Source: Turnera subulata
Taxonomy: Eukaryota; Streptophyta; Magnoliopsida; Malpighiales; Passifloraceae
Length of the DNA stretch: 64,000 nt
Direction: 5' to 3'
NCBI GenBank assembly: GCA_028386065.3
Contig: JAKUCV010005769.1
Location: 3,830-67,829 of the forward strand
Shown here: positions 11,245 through 23,211 of the stretch, piece after piece
Numbering within the stretch: position 1 is the stretch's first letter
Layout of the letters: each line of letters starts with the position of its first letter
Made by a program: the position numbers and the translations under genes
Notes under the pieces: generated by a model
What the model was told of the DNA's origin: nothing
Database searches by the model: none
Seen by the model: only the letters and a program-made list of their open reading frames with translations

Positions 11245-14200
11245 TGAAACACCCCGACCTAATTTTACCCGACTAACAGTAATTACCAACAACAGTGCCG
11301 ACACGTGGCACAAACTGTGTAATACAACAGAAAATCGGCCCATCGGCCCAACAACAATAGACTAACGCCCGGTATCGGGTACAATAACAATAATAGCACA
11401 GCGGAAGCAATTTTTAATAATCACAGCAAAAGCATGAATTGACTCGATGCAAAACTATGGATCCAGATCCGTCGGAGGAGATGCCGCAGCCTGCCATGAC
11501 GCATACCTGCATAGAGAACAATGAAGCCTGCCGATGGGGCAGGTGAGGGGTGAGATTCTCCACAATCTCACCGACACATAACCTATGATGAATAACATAG
11601 CATATACATAACAACAAGAGTACATCATTACGGCATACGAGTAGTGAGCAACACACACAACAATACTGCCAAAGAACAATGTAGACTATGCAAATGTCCA
11701 CCCCATCGACTATACAATGCACTAACCATCTAGTACTGACTGTACCATACTCCAGTGCCCGACCATGACACCTCAACTCGACTACGGATTGGGTATCCAA
11801 CCCAGTCTCTACAAACTATATAGTACATACTCTAGTTCTGACAGATTATACTCAGCAGAGGTTCCTCATTGCATGGTAACATACTGTTAATGTGTTTGCT
11901 GATCTTCTAACCCGGTGCCAAATCAATCTCAAAATCACGTGAGCCTCGCTCACCGGGTAGCCGGCAACCTGCACGGACCATACCCAATCAACATCACAAA
12001 TCGGTCCCCGGGTAGAATCACAACACAACACGGCAACAGCAGTCACCACAACAACTCGTAACCACTACAACATCAATTCTCATTAATCCCGATCTCTGGG
12101 TATCGACATACCCTTGGAAATAATAATTACCCAACCGTCGACCACAGCCGACAACCAACATATCTCATTATCCTATCAAGATGACAAGCGATACTCACCC
12201 GACAATTATCAAAGAAACCGACAATAAACAAAGGACAACTGGCAACCGATGCCAGCAACAATGGACTACACAAGGCCAACGACAACAACATAAATCCGCA
12301 AGCCGACCACCGATGCCGACCACGGTCAACCGACAATACTGACAATCTCCCAAGGTATGATCATGAGACAACATGCATATGAACATAACACATCACAGCC
12401 CAACAAAGCAAAAACACATTTCAACCAAAGCTGAGCCAAGGCCAAAAGAATGCTTAATTACTTCTATTACCAATTTTATCTTCCGGGCCCTGTCACTGGA
12501 CAAGCTAGGGGTCAGACCTGGATATCAACATATTTCGGGTGCCAGACCAAAATCAAGAGAGCCCAGGGATCGACATCCCAAAAATACGAACCCAGGGATA
12601 GACATCCCAAAATAGTAACCCAGGGATAGACATCCCAAATAAATCAACGGGATAGACATCCCAAGCATAGACATGCTTCCACAAGAACCCAGGTCAAGGC
12701 CACCACAAAACAGTCTTTACCCATCGAGTCAGACCACTACTTCCCAAGTGACATTAAAGTCGTCCACACAATTTCCAATTATCCAATTTCCATTTCCAAT
12801 ATCCATTATCAATTTTCCATGTTCAATAGTCCAACAACAATCACAACACAACATTCAGAGATTCAATATTACAGTCGGAAATCTCAACAGCAATAATCAC
12901 GACAATCAAATATCCAACAGTGAAAATCTCAACAGTTCAATAAAACAACAAAGCACACAAGTAATTCGGCACATATCAAAGGAAGTCTACTCTCACAATA
13001 ATTATCAGCAAATATCACAAAGTTATCAACAACAATAACCAAAAGATGCAATGGAACCTATGTAGTTCCAAGACCAACCATCCCGGTTATCACGGGTGGA
13101 ATGACGTATATGCAACCTCACCTGATAGCGATACTCCTCGGAGGCCAACATCCGGTTAAGCCTTGATATTCCTATAATATAACAACAGTAATCATTTAAA
13201 ATGCACCAATAAAATGATTATACATGATGCCGGTTAAGAGTTATTAGGCGGCTTATCAGTTCATTTTATTATTTCCATGGTTATTTTTTTTTTTCGTTTT
13301 TGTGGGGATTACTAACAACCTATTTTCCATCTGATATACCAATCATATTCGACTTAAGTCAAAACCAAAACCGAGCGTCCAAGCCGATAACCCGACCCTT
13401 GGGCTGCTTAAGAAAACACCCTAAATCATATAGAGGAAATTATATTTTGATAAGTAGATCAAATTACGGCCCGTAAAATACTTCGTAATCTATTTAATAA
13501 TATGAAGTAAATAATATTTGTAAATAATATATCCGATAGTAAAATCGTTAAGTAGAAACATCACCATCCAAAATTAACACAGCCGATGTGTGGTATAAAG
13601 TAATATTGTAACTTTTACAATAAGATAAACGTATACAACCGATACTTTTCAAGTAGAGTATGATAATAATAATAACTCATTACGTAATATAATAAATACT
13701 TACAAGTATACTTTTAGTGCTATCAAAATTAGTGAACAAAGAGTAAAATAATATTTCAAAGTAATAATACCGCTTTTACGTTAATAATATATTTCCGGTA
13801 CATCAATAAACATGGTTTAGCCTTGAGATATCGTTGGTATATATATTTATATATGTAAGAATAAAGTTGATAAGTGAATTAAGGTATGAGCCTATTATTA
13901 TTTAGCCTAGGAGAACGGAAATTAAACATTTTAGAATCGTAATAACATAATTAAGAAATTAATCCCAGGGGACCTTCACTTGCGTTTAGTCCATCGGAGT
14001 AAATGATAAAACAATAAGTAAAAGACTTAATTAGAAATTATAGGCCTTTAACTATAATTAGCCCAATTAAAAAGAATATCATCGAAAATTAAATTCAATG
14101 GGCCTTTTACGAGCCCAAATAAACGTAAATGAAATTAAGCGGAAATTAAATACTATGGGCCTTTTAATAGCCCAATTAAATAAGAGCAGGAGATAAATGA

Positions 14201-15847
14201 AAACACAGATAAATAATAAAAACAAGCATAATAAAATTAATAAGACATAAAATAAAAACCATAAGTTAATTAAATTAGGTAAATCAAATTAAGTTAATCA
14301 ATTTTAATTAGCGTCGTTTTAATGTCCGGTCCGTTTTAGCGTTCGGGTTGGTTAATATGATGCAAAAGGTCCAAGCTCGGGTTTTACCCAAAGGTTCGTT
14401 TTCGGGTTCGCCGGAAAATTCCCGGGACTCGCCGGAAGCCCGCCGGATTCCGGCCAGGTACTATTCACAGCAGTACTCGACACAGCCAAACTCCACTGTT
14501 TACTGCTCCTCTCCCAACAAGACACCAAAGCCACATCACCAGGACAATAACCCAGTCATCATCGAGCACACCATCTCCACGGCAACGCTCCGATGGCCGG
14601 TGCTCCACCACACAGCAATGTCCACAAAACCCAACATCACCTCCCTCGTCCACAAGAGCACCGTCGGCGACATCACAGACCACCCCAACCACACTTCCTC
14701 TCAATCAAAACACAAAACCAAGCAACCAAGTTCCGATTAGTCCAGACCACACTGAATCGGGTTATAGGAAGAAACATAAAGAAAGGAAAGAGCGTGAGGA
14801 TCGACGCCGGACCTTACCCTCTCATCTACGCAGTGGCGGCGTCGAGGCAGATCGGGCAGAGCGAGGGCGGCGTGCAGGCGGGGAGGCGAGGTTGCGCGCG
14901 GTGGTGGCGTCGATCCGAGGCGGTGACACCGGCGAACGGCGAGCAGCTGGCACGGGGAGGAGATGGTCGCGGGCGGCGCGACGCGAAGGAGGTGGAGGCG
15001 GGGCTCGTCGAGGGTGAGAGGGGAGGAAGAAGGAGGAAGAGATGGTGTTGGTGAGGCGGCGGTTTGGGAAGATGGAGGTGTGGTCTCGGGTCGGCGGTGG
15101 CTTGAGAAGAAATGGGGAAGATTGGGGTTGAGGGAGGAGGTAAGATGAAGAGGAGAAAAGAAGAAAATGGTGGAGGAATCGAGTGGAAAGAAAAAGAAAG
15201 AAAGGAGGAAGGAGACGAGGAAGGTGGGAAGATTAGGAGGAAAAGATAAAATAAAAAAGAAAAGTAGAAGGTGGAGAAGGTGGTGGTCGGTTAGTGGAGG
15301 AAGAAAAGGAAGAAGATAATGAAAAGAAAGGAAAGTGGGAGTAGGAGATTAGCTGGAGAATAATTAGAAGAAGATAAAAAAAAAGAAAAGGGAGGAAAAG
15401 AAATAAAAAGGAAGGCAATAAATGAAAAGATAAGGAAAAAGAAGAGAAAAGAAAAGAAATGATGAAAAGGGAAAAAGGATCGTAAGGGTATAACCGTCTT
15501 TCCGAATTTTCCGTCCCGAGTCCAAAAATACGACTTGGGTTCGAAAAATCCGATTAATTCTCCTGAGCGTTGCCCAAGTCCCGGTTTTAAAAACCGAGGC
15601 TCGGTAAGCCGTGTAGAATTCTCGGAAGTTCTGGGTAACCCTCGGAATCGAATTCCGAGGCTCGGTTAACGAGGATACTCCAAAACATCGTATATCCTCA
15701 GTGATCAAAACGAAGCTCGGTTACTCCCAGTAACTTCGGAAAACTCGGTGCGGTAGAATTCTCGAATTGCAACGATAAAATTTATTTACCGTCGTATGGG
15801 TTAAAATGACTCGGTAAAATCACGAAAATTTTACCCGGGTCGTTACA
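11245..15847 (-). mobile_element. Solo LTR, long-LTR gypsy-type family (4.6 kb)
   Basis: On the minus strand the element begins tgtaacgacccgggtaaaat and ends gtcggggtgtttca, so it has TG..CA ends. The flanks are atcgg (11240-11244) and atcgg (15848-15852), a perfect 5-bp TSD. No internal copy of the termini was seen, so a solo LTR is the simplest reading. It contains short palindromic tandem repeats (12543-12672), a GC-rich segment (about 14780-15060) and a purine-rich tract (15000-15480, pyrimidine-rich on the element's own strand). A related copy is at 52786-56318. Reading frames inside (for example 12673-13038, glutamine-rich) are low-complexity and not considered genes. Family assignment to long-LTR Ty3/gypsy is inferred from LTR length and end sequence. 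Confidence 0.75.
12543..12672. repeat. Tandem palindromic repeats inside the solo LTR
   Basis: Four to five units contain gggatagacatccc or a close variant, usually preceded by ccca. Each unit is itself a hairpin (GGGAT, 4-nt loop, ATCCC). The related LTR at 52786-56318 has the equivalent array at 55449-55575 in opposite orientation. Confidence 0.8.
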
Positions 15848-15873
15848 ATCGGGACAAAAGAAAAACTCGAGAT

Positions 15874-16380
15874 TGTTGTAAATAAATTATGGTGAATGTC
15901 ATTGTTACCAACCAGTAAAACTCAATTTTATCGTACCCAAATTTATCCCCGGTAAATATTTTACCCCTCACCTAACATCCACTTGGATTTATCTCTTTGG
16001 CCATTTACCCTTCATAATTCCATTTTGTCTTAATCTTAATGTCATCTTCCTTTACCTAATATCCTTTTGTTTTTACCTTATTAAATTAATCATACTCATT
16101 TGTTTTTATCCTCCTATTTTCACCTATAAATACTCCTTCATTTCCATACACATATATACCTTCTTCTCCCACCATAAACTTACTCTCTTCTCATTTTCAC
16201 ACACCATAAACCTCTCTTCTCAATCTCCCCATCTTATTTTAATCACTCTCCATTATTATTATTATCAAAGTTGTATTATTACCATTAAAGTTGTATTACT
16301 ACCATCAAGGTTGTATTGTCACCTTGATCAAGCTTGTATTATTCCATTAAGGAGTGAATTTCATCCCCTATTTTACAACA
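15874..16380 (+). repeat. Copia 5' LTR
   Basis: 507 bp with TG..CA ends, near-identical to 32641-33146. It holds a tataaata-like box near 16128 (ctataaatactcc), a plausible LTR promoter, and attatt and gttgtatta microrepeats near its 3' end. Confidence 0.88.
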
Positions 16381-16396
16381 CGTTATCAGCAAGAGT
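16381..16396 (+). promoter_or_regulatory. Copia primer-binding site
   Basis: The sequence cgttatcagcaagag directly follows the 5' LTR. This matches the cgttatcagcacgag type of site seen after the 5' LTR in many plant copia elements. Confidence 0.65.
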
Positions 16397-16682
16397 CTCT
16401 ACCCTGCTAAGGTACTTAATTCTAAACTTTCTTATTATTATTTTCTTCATTTCTATATAAAAATATATAGTAAACTTGTGAAAATAATTTGAAAAGGGTA
16501 TTATCAAGGTAGTACCGGGATAATAACCGAGCCGGATTAGTATTTAATTCACGGTACAGCATATCATTTGCATATCAATTTATGTGCATCTTATGTGATC
16601 ATGTTATATTATTTTCATGAAACCAAGGTAATCGTTTCTAAATTTTTTCAATCCACATTTGTTTATTTGCTTAGTATTCAAT

Positions 16683-16821
16683 ATTGACCGGCTAAGCCGC
16701 CTTATCTCTTTGTTGGCTGGCAAAGCCGCCATGTTTCATTTGTTGGCCGGCTAAGCCGCCTTTATCGAGTAAGCGTATATTATGCTATTATTAATGCTGA
16801 AAGATTTATCGAGTAAGCGTG
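16683..16821 (+). repeat. Hairpin-type short repeats in copia leader
   Basis: Three copies of ggcyrrsaaagccgcc-like units, for example ttggccggctaagccgcc, lie at about 16686-16760. They are followed by two copies of tttatcgagtaagcgt, near 16761 and 16806. The first set is self-complementary (GGC..GCC). Confidence 0.65.
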
Positions 16822-16859
16822 TATATTTTATGTTTGATATTCATTTTATATCTTTTATT

Positions 16860-17460
16860 ATTACTGTTATTATGAAACTTGATTTGAAGGCCCTTGAAAT
16901 TTCCGGAAGAAATTTATCATGGGCATTAAACGTTGAAATGCACTTAAATGCTAATAGTCTGGAAGACTCAATAAAAGAGAAAATAATAATAAAGCAAAGA
17001 CTGGATGTCTTACTATCAAAACATCCTGCAGATCTTTGGAAGAATTTAAAAGAAAGGCATGATCACCAGAAGATGGTCATTCTTCAAAAAAAAAAGAAGC
17101 TTGTTATGTATAAATGTATCTGAGGTTGCAAGATTTTAAATCTGTGCACAAATATAATTCAGTTGTATTATAAGTCCTCAGATGAAATTATATGGAGAAA
17201 ATATTATTGATGCTGATAAGTTAAAAAAAAATCTCCATATTTGTACATCAGATGTGCTCCTGCAGTAGCAATATCGTGAAAAAGAATTCACGAAATTTTT
17301 GGATTTAATTTTATGCCTACTTGTGGCAGAATAAAATAATGAGTTATTCATGAAAAATCATGAATCCCGTTTAACTAGCTCTGCTCCATTTCCTGAAGTG
17401 AATGTGACTGTATGTGATAATTTTGGTCATAACTATGAACATTCAATTGGTCACAAACAG
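16860..17460 (+). pseudogene. Copia Gag remnant
   Basis: A short open segment reads LDLKALEISGRN, LSWALNVEMHL and LWKNLKERHDHQKMVIL. These are the hallmark motifs of the plant copia Gag-like domain (UBN2 type). Downstream, the reading frame shifts around a run of a (near 17087) and meets many stops. Decayed Gag similarity continues to about 17460. It is non-functional. Confidence 0.75.
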
Positions 17461-17949
17461 GCCGTATAATAAGGCATCCAGTAAATGGTTATCAAGTGTC
17501 CCAGAAGGGCAAATCTAATATTGATGAAACCATATTTATTCAAGAAGATGACCATGATGTTTGGATATTATTATTATCTTGCTTACCCTGAAGGTGCAAG
17601 TCAATTTATATTGAATGTTTTTATTTTATGTTCAGCTTTATTATTATGTGTTATATTACATTATATTTATTTTACAGCATGTTATTTTTATGTTTATTTT
17701 ACAACATGTTATAACTCCTAAATTTTTTAATGTGAATATGAAACTATCGTTTCTAGAATAATGACTCGGGCATTTGTTCTGAAGACAATGCAATGACATA
17801 TTCCGTATTTAATAAACGGAAATTATTCATAAGTAACATATGATAGTACAATCTAAAAATAAAAAGAAGATTAACATGCTCTAGAAGAGCAAAAGTTTAA
17901 TATTATTTAAGCTCCAGAAGAGCTTAACTTTCACTATACTTTAGAAAAG

Positions 17950-19547
17950 GGTAAAAAAGTTTTTTATATCCTTTCACTTTGTCGATTTCGCATTTGTTGT
18001 CCCTCTTCGTTTAATTTCACTCATGGTGTCCCTGAACTCTTAATTTACGGGGCCATGTTGTCCTTTCTACCTTCTACAGCAGGTTGGTAATGGTGGTGAT
18101 GGCATGTGTCATATGGGGCCCACAGTTTACCTATTTTTTTATTTTTCTTCCATTTTTTTTCCAGAATTTAATTTCTAAAAATCCTTTTTGGATTTAAATA
18201 AATCAGTTTTTATAATTAAAAATAGGCCCACACACTAATTGAGATTTTTTTTTGATAAACACTAAATGAGATTTTTAAGATGCCGCACACATTGATTTAG
18301 AATTTTAGATTAAATCCCTATAAGAGCTCACACTCACTGATTTAGATTAAATCCCTATAATTGGAAATAGATAATGATTATTGTCTATCAACAACTCAGG
18401 AAAGCGCAAAACAAAAAGAAGATCCCTAGTAATTCGGTCAACAACATCAAATAGAGCATTATCTGCACACAAGAATTGATCAAAAAGTACGCACACAAGA
18501 AGCCCCGCAGGGGACCACCATACATCACAATATTGTTCTGATAAAAAAAACATCATCACAATATTGTTTTAAAAGAGGAAAAAACGACAGCAAAGACCAT
18601 CCCAATATTCGATATTAAAAAGACAAAAAACCAACAAAAGAGACAAACTTTAGGAAGGAAAGCAAAAGAACAGTTCTTCAAATGAGTAGAAATAACAATT
18701 CGAAGTATTTATTTTTATATGTATATATAACTCGCCGGCGGGAGAGAAGCCATTTTTTAGGTAAAGCTTATATCAATCCAAATATTGCAAGTCGTCGATC
18801 CAAACCATACAAACCTCATCGGCACTGGTGGGTTGGGGTTGCTGGGATGGGTGTTGCTGCTGCTGTGCCCACATGGGTTTCTGCTGTTGAGTCATGGAGG
18901 GAGGTGGCGGCGCCATAGTCGCCTGTTGGTACTGCTGCGATGGTGGTGCTGTTGGTTGCTGCATCATGGTTTTTTCGATTGAATTAGGGTTTTTCTTCTA
19001 CGATCCCATCATGGTTTTTGCAATTGAATTGGCGGTTTTGGGGAGCAAGAGAGCAAAATTGGGATGGTGGTGGTGGAAGAGCACCCGTCGATTTGGGAGG
19101 GTTATGTATTTTCCCTTTGTTGTTTTCTTTTTCTTGTGTGGTTACTGATTTGAGAGATGAGATAAGAAAGTTAATATTTAGTTTTTTTTAAAAAATTAAT
19201 TTGAATAAGGATTTTTAGAAAATAAATTTTAGAAAAAAGAAAAAGAAAAATATAAAGAATGGTTAATAATAGTAGTACTGTGATTGTAAAAAAAGAATAA
19301 AGATTTATTTTGGAAATATGGTTTTGAAAAATTAATTAAAAAAGTAAAACTATTTGAAAAATGGATAACTTGTGGGCCCCCACAAGACACGTGTCAGCAC
19401 TACGATAACTGACCGGTTACAGGAGGTAAAAAGGACAATATGGCCCGGTAAATTGAGAGTTTAGGGACACCATAAGTGAAAAAAAACGAAGAAGGACAAC
19501 AAATGCGAAATCGATAAAGTGGAGGGACAGAAAAAACTATTTACTCC
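17950..19547. mobile_element. Mutator-like element carrying a host gene fragment (Pack-MULE-like)
   Basis: A 1598-bp element is flanked by a perfect 9-bp TSD, ttagaaaag (17941-17949 and 19548-19556). The terminal inverted repeats are about 150 bp: the left arm has tttcgcatttgttgtccctc, and the reverse complement of the right arm has tttcgcatttgttgtccttc. Both continue through tggtgtccct and gtcctttytacc. There is no transposase. The interior holds an antisense fragment resembling the N-terminus of an RBP45/RBP47 RNA-binding protein (18773-18967). A 9-bp TSD with long inverted ends plus captured exon sequence is the Pack-MULE pattern. Confidence 0.85.
18773..18967 (-). pseudogene. Captured RBP45/RBP47-like N-terminal fragment
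   Basis: The reading frame starts MMQQPTAPPSQQYQQ, passes through glutamine/proline-rich sequence (PPPPSMTQQQKPMWAQQQQ) and reaches PTSADEVCMVWIDDLQYLD before a stop. In plant RBP45/RBP47 proteins a Q/P-rich leader runs into a first RNA-recognition motif that starts SADE(V/I)RTLWIGDLQYWMDE, so the fragment is the protein N-terminus and the beginning of RNP2. A one-base change after LQY shifts the frame, and the rest of the RRM is absent. It is not expected to encode a working RNA-binding protein. It lies wholly inside the Mutator-like element. Confidence 0.75.
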
Positions 19548-20159
19548 TTAGAAAAGTATATATTTAAGCTCCAGAAGAGCACAGTTTTAATATACTCCGG
19601 AAGAGTAAAATGTTTATGCTCTAGAAGAGCTTGAATTTTATTATACTCCTGAAGAGCAAAATTTTTTTCACTACATACTATAATTAATGAATATTATGTT
19701 GAGACAACAAGTGAAAGGAGAAATTGAATATCTCTATATAATAAAGGCTACCGTTGCAGGCAACAAACATTTGCGGAAAGATTACCAGCATTATCCTTTA
19801 GATTGTACTATGAAAGTTATCATATCCAGCCCGAAGCTGGCACCAACTAGAAGTTGGACGATTGATTTATTATTCACCAGCCTGAAGCTGGCATATATAT
19901 AGCAGCCAGAAGCTAGCAATTTTAAATTATTAAATATATAATATTCGTGTAATTGAAACTTAACATATCTAGTCAGAAGCTGGAATGCACTAGCCTGAAG
20001 CTAGCAATTTCAAGTTATTAAATTCATAGTTTGCACAGCCCGAAGCTGTGACCAACTAGAAGTTGGCTAATGGATATGTAATTTACAGCTAGTATGCACC
20101 AGCCAGAAGCTGGTAAATATATAACAGCCTGAAGCTGGCACAAACTTGAAGTTGGTTCA

Positions 20160-20920
20160 TGGATATCTTGTTTGGCATGACTGGTTAGGCCATCTCGGAT
20201 CAATGATGTGCGGAATTTATTTGGTCATTCATTGGAAAACCAGAAGTTTTTACAATCAATGAATTTCCATGTGTTTGTTTGCTGCAGAAAAACAAATTAA
20301 TTGTTTGGCCTTCCTATGATGAGGTTGGTCTTGAATCACCAGCAAGTTTTTGGAAATAATTCAAGGACATGTACGCGGACTGATAAATCCGCCGTGTTGA
20401 CCATCTAGGTAATTTTTATGATGCATCGACTAGATGGTCTATTATGTGACGCAAGTTGGCATTGTGCGCACTGATTTTAATGATTAAGCCACTTGCGGGT
20501 ACACATCCCTAATTATGTTATAAGACTATATGTCTAGATAATACTGGTATATTTCTTCAATGGATAATGTATATCATTGGAAATAAACCCAAACCGATCT
20601 GGGTGAATATTTCCAATTGATTGCAAGACCATTGTTAATGAAATAATACTATTTGAGAAAATGGTATTTTACATGCAGCAGCACTTGTGTGCATCAAGCC
20701 AACAAGTTATCATAAGGTTCCCCCATTTAATTGGTTCATGGTCACGAACCTAGTAACTCCCATCTTCGGACCATTGGTTATACAGTATATAATGCCCCAC
20801 CACAGCATAGTAAAATTGGTCCTGAAAGAAGACTGGGAATATATGTTGGGTATGTTGGGTATGTTGGTTATTAATTTGATGACAGAGTTTACCCATCATA
20901 AGGGGAGAAGATAAGCAGCT
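20160..20920 (+). pseudogene. Copia integrase remnant
   Basis: Decayed similarity is read across frames. WHDWLGHLGSMM matches the GAG pre-integrase HxRLGHPG motif. Then come pieces of the integrase core, and finally IKPTSYHKVPPFNWF and EDWEYMLGM, which correspond to the RPTSYHKxSPLQLVFG and RRLGIYVGY region of plant copia integrases. Numerous stops make it non-functional. Confidence 0.7.
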
Positions 20921-21339
20921 CGATCAAGAGTTTATTGAAATACATATCAATATCTAGTTTTGATCCTCAAATAAATTAGTGTGAACCTGAAGTTGAAAAG
21001 ATGATTCATTTGCAGCAAAATCGATATGAAATTGCCAGACACATAAAGTGACCAAATCTTATATACCAGCTGCGAATGCTCCTGTTCAAATTAATGTTCC
21101 AGAAGAACAAGTATAGTATGCAAATGAATCTAAAGTATGCAAGAAGCGTAAAATATACTCGGTTCCAAAAGAAAATAAAAAATCTCGATAGAGAAAAAGG
21201 AGCAAAGAAATAAGATGCCCCTAGTGAGAAAATAAGACCTCCAGTAGAGGTTCAAATTAGAAGTCCTCAAGAAGAGAAAAATCCTCCAGAAGAGGTTTCT
21301 GACACAAATGACAAAGTTCCAGAAGCAATTCAGGTACCT

Positions 21340-21800
21340 GAAATAAATAGAAAATGATGAGATCTCGATTAATTATACGGTGTCAGAAATGAGATGGAAC
21401 CGACGTGAAATAACCATCGACGAAATATTTGTTTTATACATAATAGCACTAAATATTATGAAAGAAAATGAGGATCATGAACCTACATCTATTGATGAAT
21501 GTAGGCACGAAATGATTGGTCAAAATAAAGAGATATAATTAAGGCTGTGTTAGACTCGCTTGTGAAGCAAGAAATTTTCGGACTTGTAGTCCGTACACCA
21601 AATGGTGTAAAATCAGTCGGTCATAAAATGGGTATTTGTGTAGAAAAAGAAATAAATAGTGAGATATAAAGCACGGCTTGTAGCAAAAGTTTTCACCCAA
21701 CGACCTGATGTTAATTGTGAGGAGATATATTCCCCTGTGGTGGATGCAATTATTTTGCTAAGTCTGGCATTATATGAAAAAAAAAATAGAAATGCATGCA
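21340..21800 (+). pseudogene. Copia reverse transcriptase remnant, N-terminal part
   Basis: Motifs such as HEPTSIDECRHE, VGHKMGICV-like, VRYKARLVAKVFTQRPDVN and EEIYSPVVDAI correspond to the start of the copia RT domain. Frameshifts and stops are present. The Athila-like element inserts right after the EMHA-like residues. The RT resumes at 31670 with YFYGSKSHDIYMKIPEGSK, so the two halves fit. Confidence 0.75.
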
Positions 21801-23088
21801 TGATGTGTATGAATTATACCCACATTTTGGGCCTTTAGTTTATAGATTTGGGCTTTGTTTTATTAAATTATTATTTATTTAGTTAGTTTTTTATTTAGTT
21901 TTGATTTAATAAACTCTTCCTTTAGCGTTTGATGATTTCAGGTTTAAATTGAAAGGATTTGGAAGATTTGGATAGATTCTGGAAGATAGAGATAAGATAA
22001 TTAATTATCCTGGATAAGATTTGAAGATAATATGTGGATTTATCCTCCTATGCGCAACCTGCCTGTGCGGAGCATTTTCAGCTGTGCAGAAGTTCACATT
22101 TCCATTATCCAAGATTATCTTCCAAGGATATTTTGAAGATATTGTTTGAATTTGAATTAGGATTATTTATTTTTTATTTATCCATGTAATTAAATTCAAA
22201 AGGTTTGTTTTTGAATTTAATTAGATTAGATCCTAGTTTTGAATTCAAAAGAGAGAAATCCTAACCATCCTTTCCTAGCCTATAAATACCTAGGCATTCT
22301 ATGAGGAAAGGACACACTTCACACTCTCTCATTCTCTCATTCTTCCATTCTCTCTCAAATTCAAGAGGAGTTACTAAGTCTTTAAAGTCTAGGAATTAGG
22401 GGAGGTAGCTTGTCTATTCTATGATGCATATGTTTTAATAAATTGCTTCTAATTCCTGAATATTCTATTGTTCATTGATTCAATCCTAGGGCACTTAACT
22501 ATGCTATTTAACTGGCCATTAGATAGTATAAATTCTAGGTAGAAGATTGTTAAGTGACAGCGTCAATTGACTTCTGGAATTGCATAGGTTGAACACTAGA
22601 AACTTGCATTGAGGAAGGATGACCTTCTAGTGAAGAATATCTGCTTAGGTTGACTGTGCATTAATGCCTTAGTTATTTCTTCGCTAGTGAACACGAAGTT
22701 GAGATAGCTAAGTAGGGTTTAAGTCTCGCCACGAGAGTGGGTTATTTATTCTGTATTATTCAACTCATCTTTCAATGAACTTAGGAAATTCAGGAGCAAG
22801 GTCAATTTATAGTTGCATAGTCTGCTTATGCATGCTAGCTGCATGATCTATTTGTGCATGATTTTAAAGTAAAGCGTCAAGAATAGGCAAGTGAGCCCCC
22901 AAAGTCCTAGACAAATTTTGAATATTGAGAATCTATCTTTTATTATTTCAGTTATTTACTTTCTTACTCAAAATCCAATCTTTATTTGCTTAGACGATCA
23001 CAAGTTATTAAGCGATTAGTAATTAACCTAGTCCCAGAGGACGACCTTGATTGCTACAACTATCTGTGCACTTGCAGATTAGCGTTCA
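21801..23088 (+). repeat. Athila-like 5' LTR
   Basis: TG..CA ends, with a ctataaatacctagg promoter-like box at about 22280-22294. It lacks about 145 bp present in the 3' LTR (after caagaggagtt). Confidence 0.88.
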
Positions 23089-23092
23089 AGTT

Positions 23093-23113
23093 TTTGGCGC
23101 CGTTGCCGGGGAC
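23093..23113 (+). promoter_or_regulatory. Primer-binding site, tRNA-Asp type
   Basis: tttggcgccgttgccgggga lies 4-5 nt after the 5' LTR. It pairs with the 3' acceptor end of tRNA-Asp (ending ccccggcaacggcgcca). Confidence 0.8.
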
Positions 23114-23211
23114 CGGCGTTATTATTAATTGTCTTAGTAATTAGGTCGATCTAGGCCAGTTACTACTTACGTTTTCCTTATGTTTCTTTTCCACAGGGCT
23201 CTAGCAAGTGT

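Larger units (their letters stand above)
17878..20160 (+). repeat. Series of short palindromes (gctccagaagagc / cagcctgaagctg types)
   Basis: The copia interior carries close to twenty small inverted-repeat units, interrupted by the element at 17950-19547. Examples are aagctccagaagagctt (17909-17925), gctctagaagagc (17878-17890 and 19618-19630), cagcccgaagctg, caactagaagttg and agcctgaagct units between 19828 and 20150. The arms vary in sequence, but the loop always contains gaa or agaa followed by the pairing arm. The arms co-vary, so the palindrome and not the primary sequence looks conserved. No long reading frame spans them. Confidence 0.7.

Noticed and set aside
11414..12386. Cysteine-rich minus-strand frames resembling secreted peptides
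   Set aside because: Inside the solo LTR, overlapping in two frames, with no consistent signal peptide and cysteine pattern across them.
12673..13038. 121-aa glutamine/asparagine-rich reading frame
   Set aside because: Lies inside the minus-strand solo LTR. Composition is low-complexity and follows the a/c-rich base bias. No domain was recognised.
14593..15148. Arginine/glycine-rich frames
   Set aside because: GC-rich and purine-rich region of the minus-strand solo LTR. No start context, homology or splice support.
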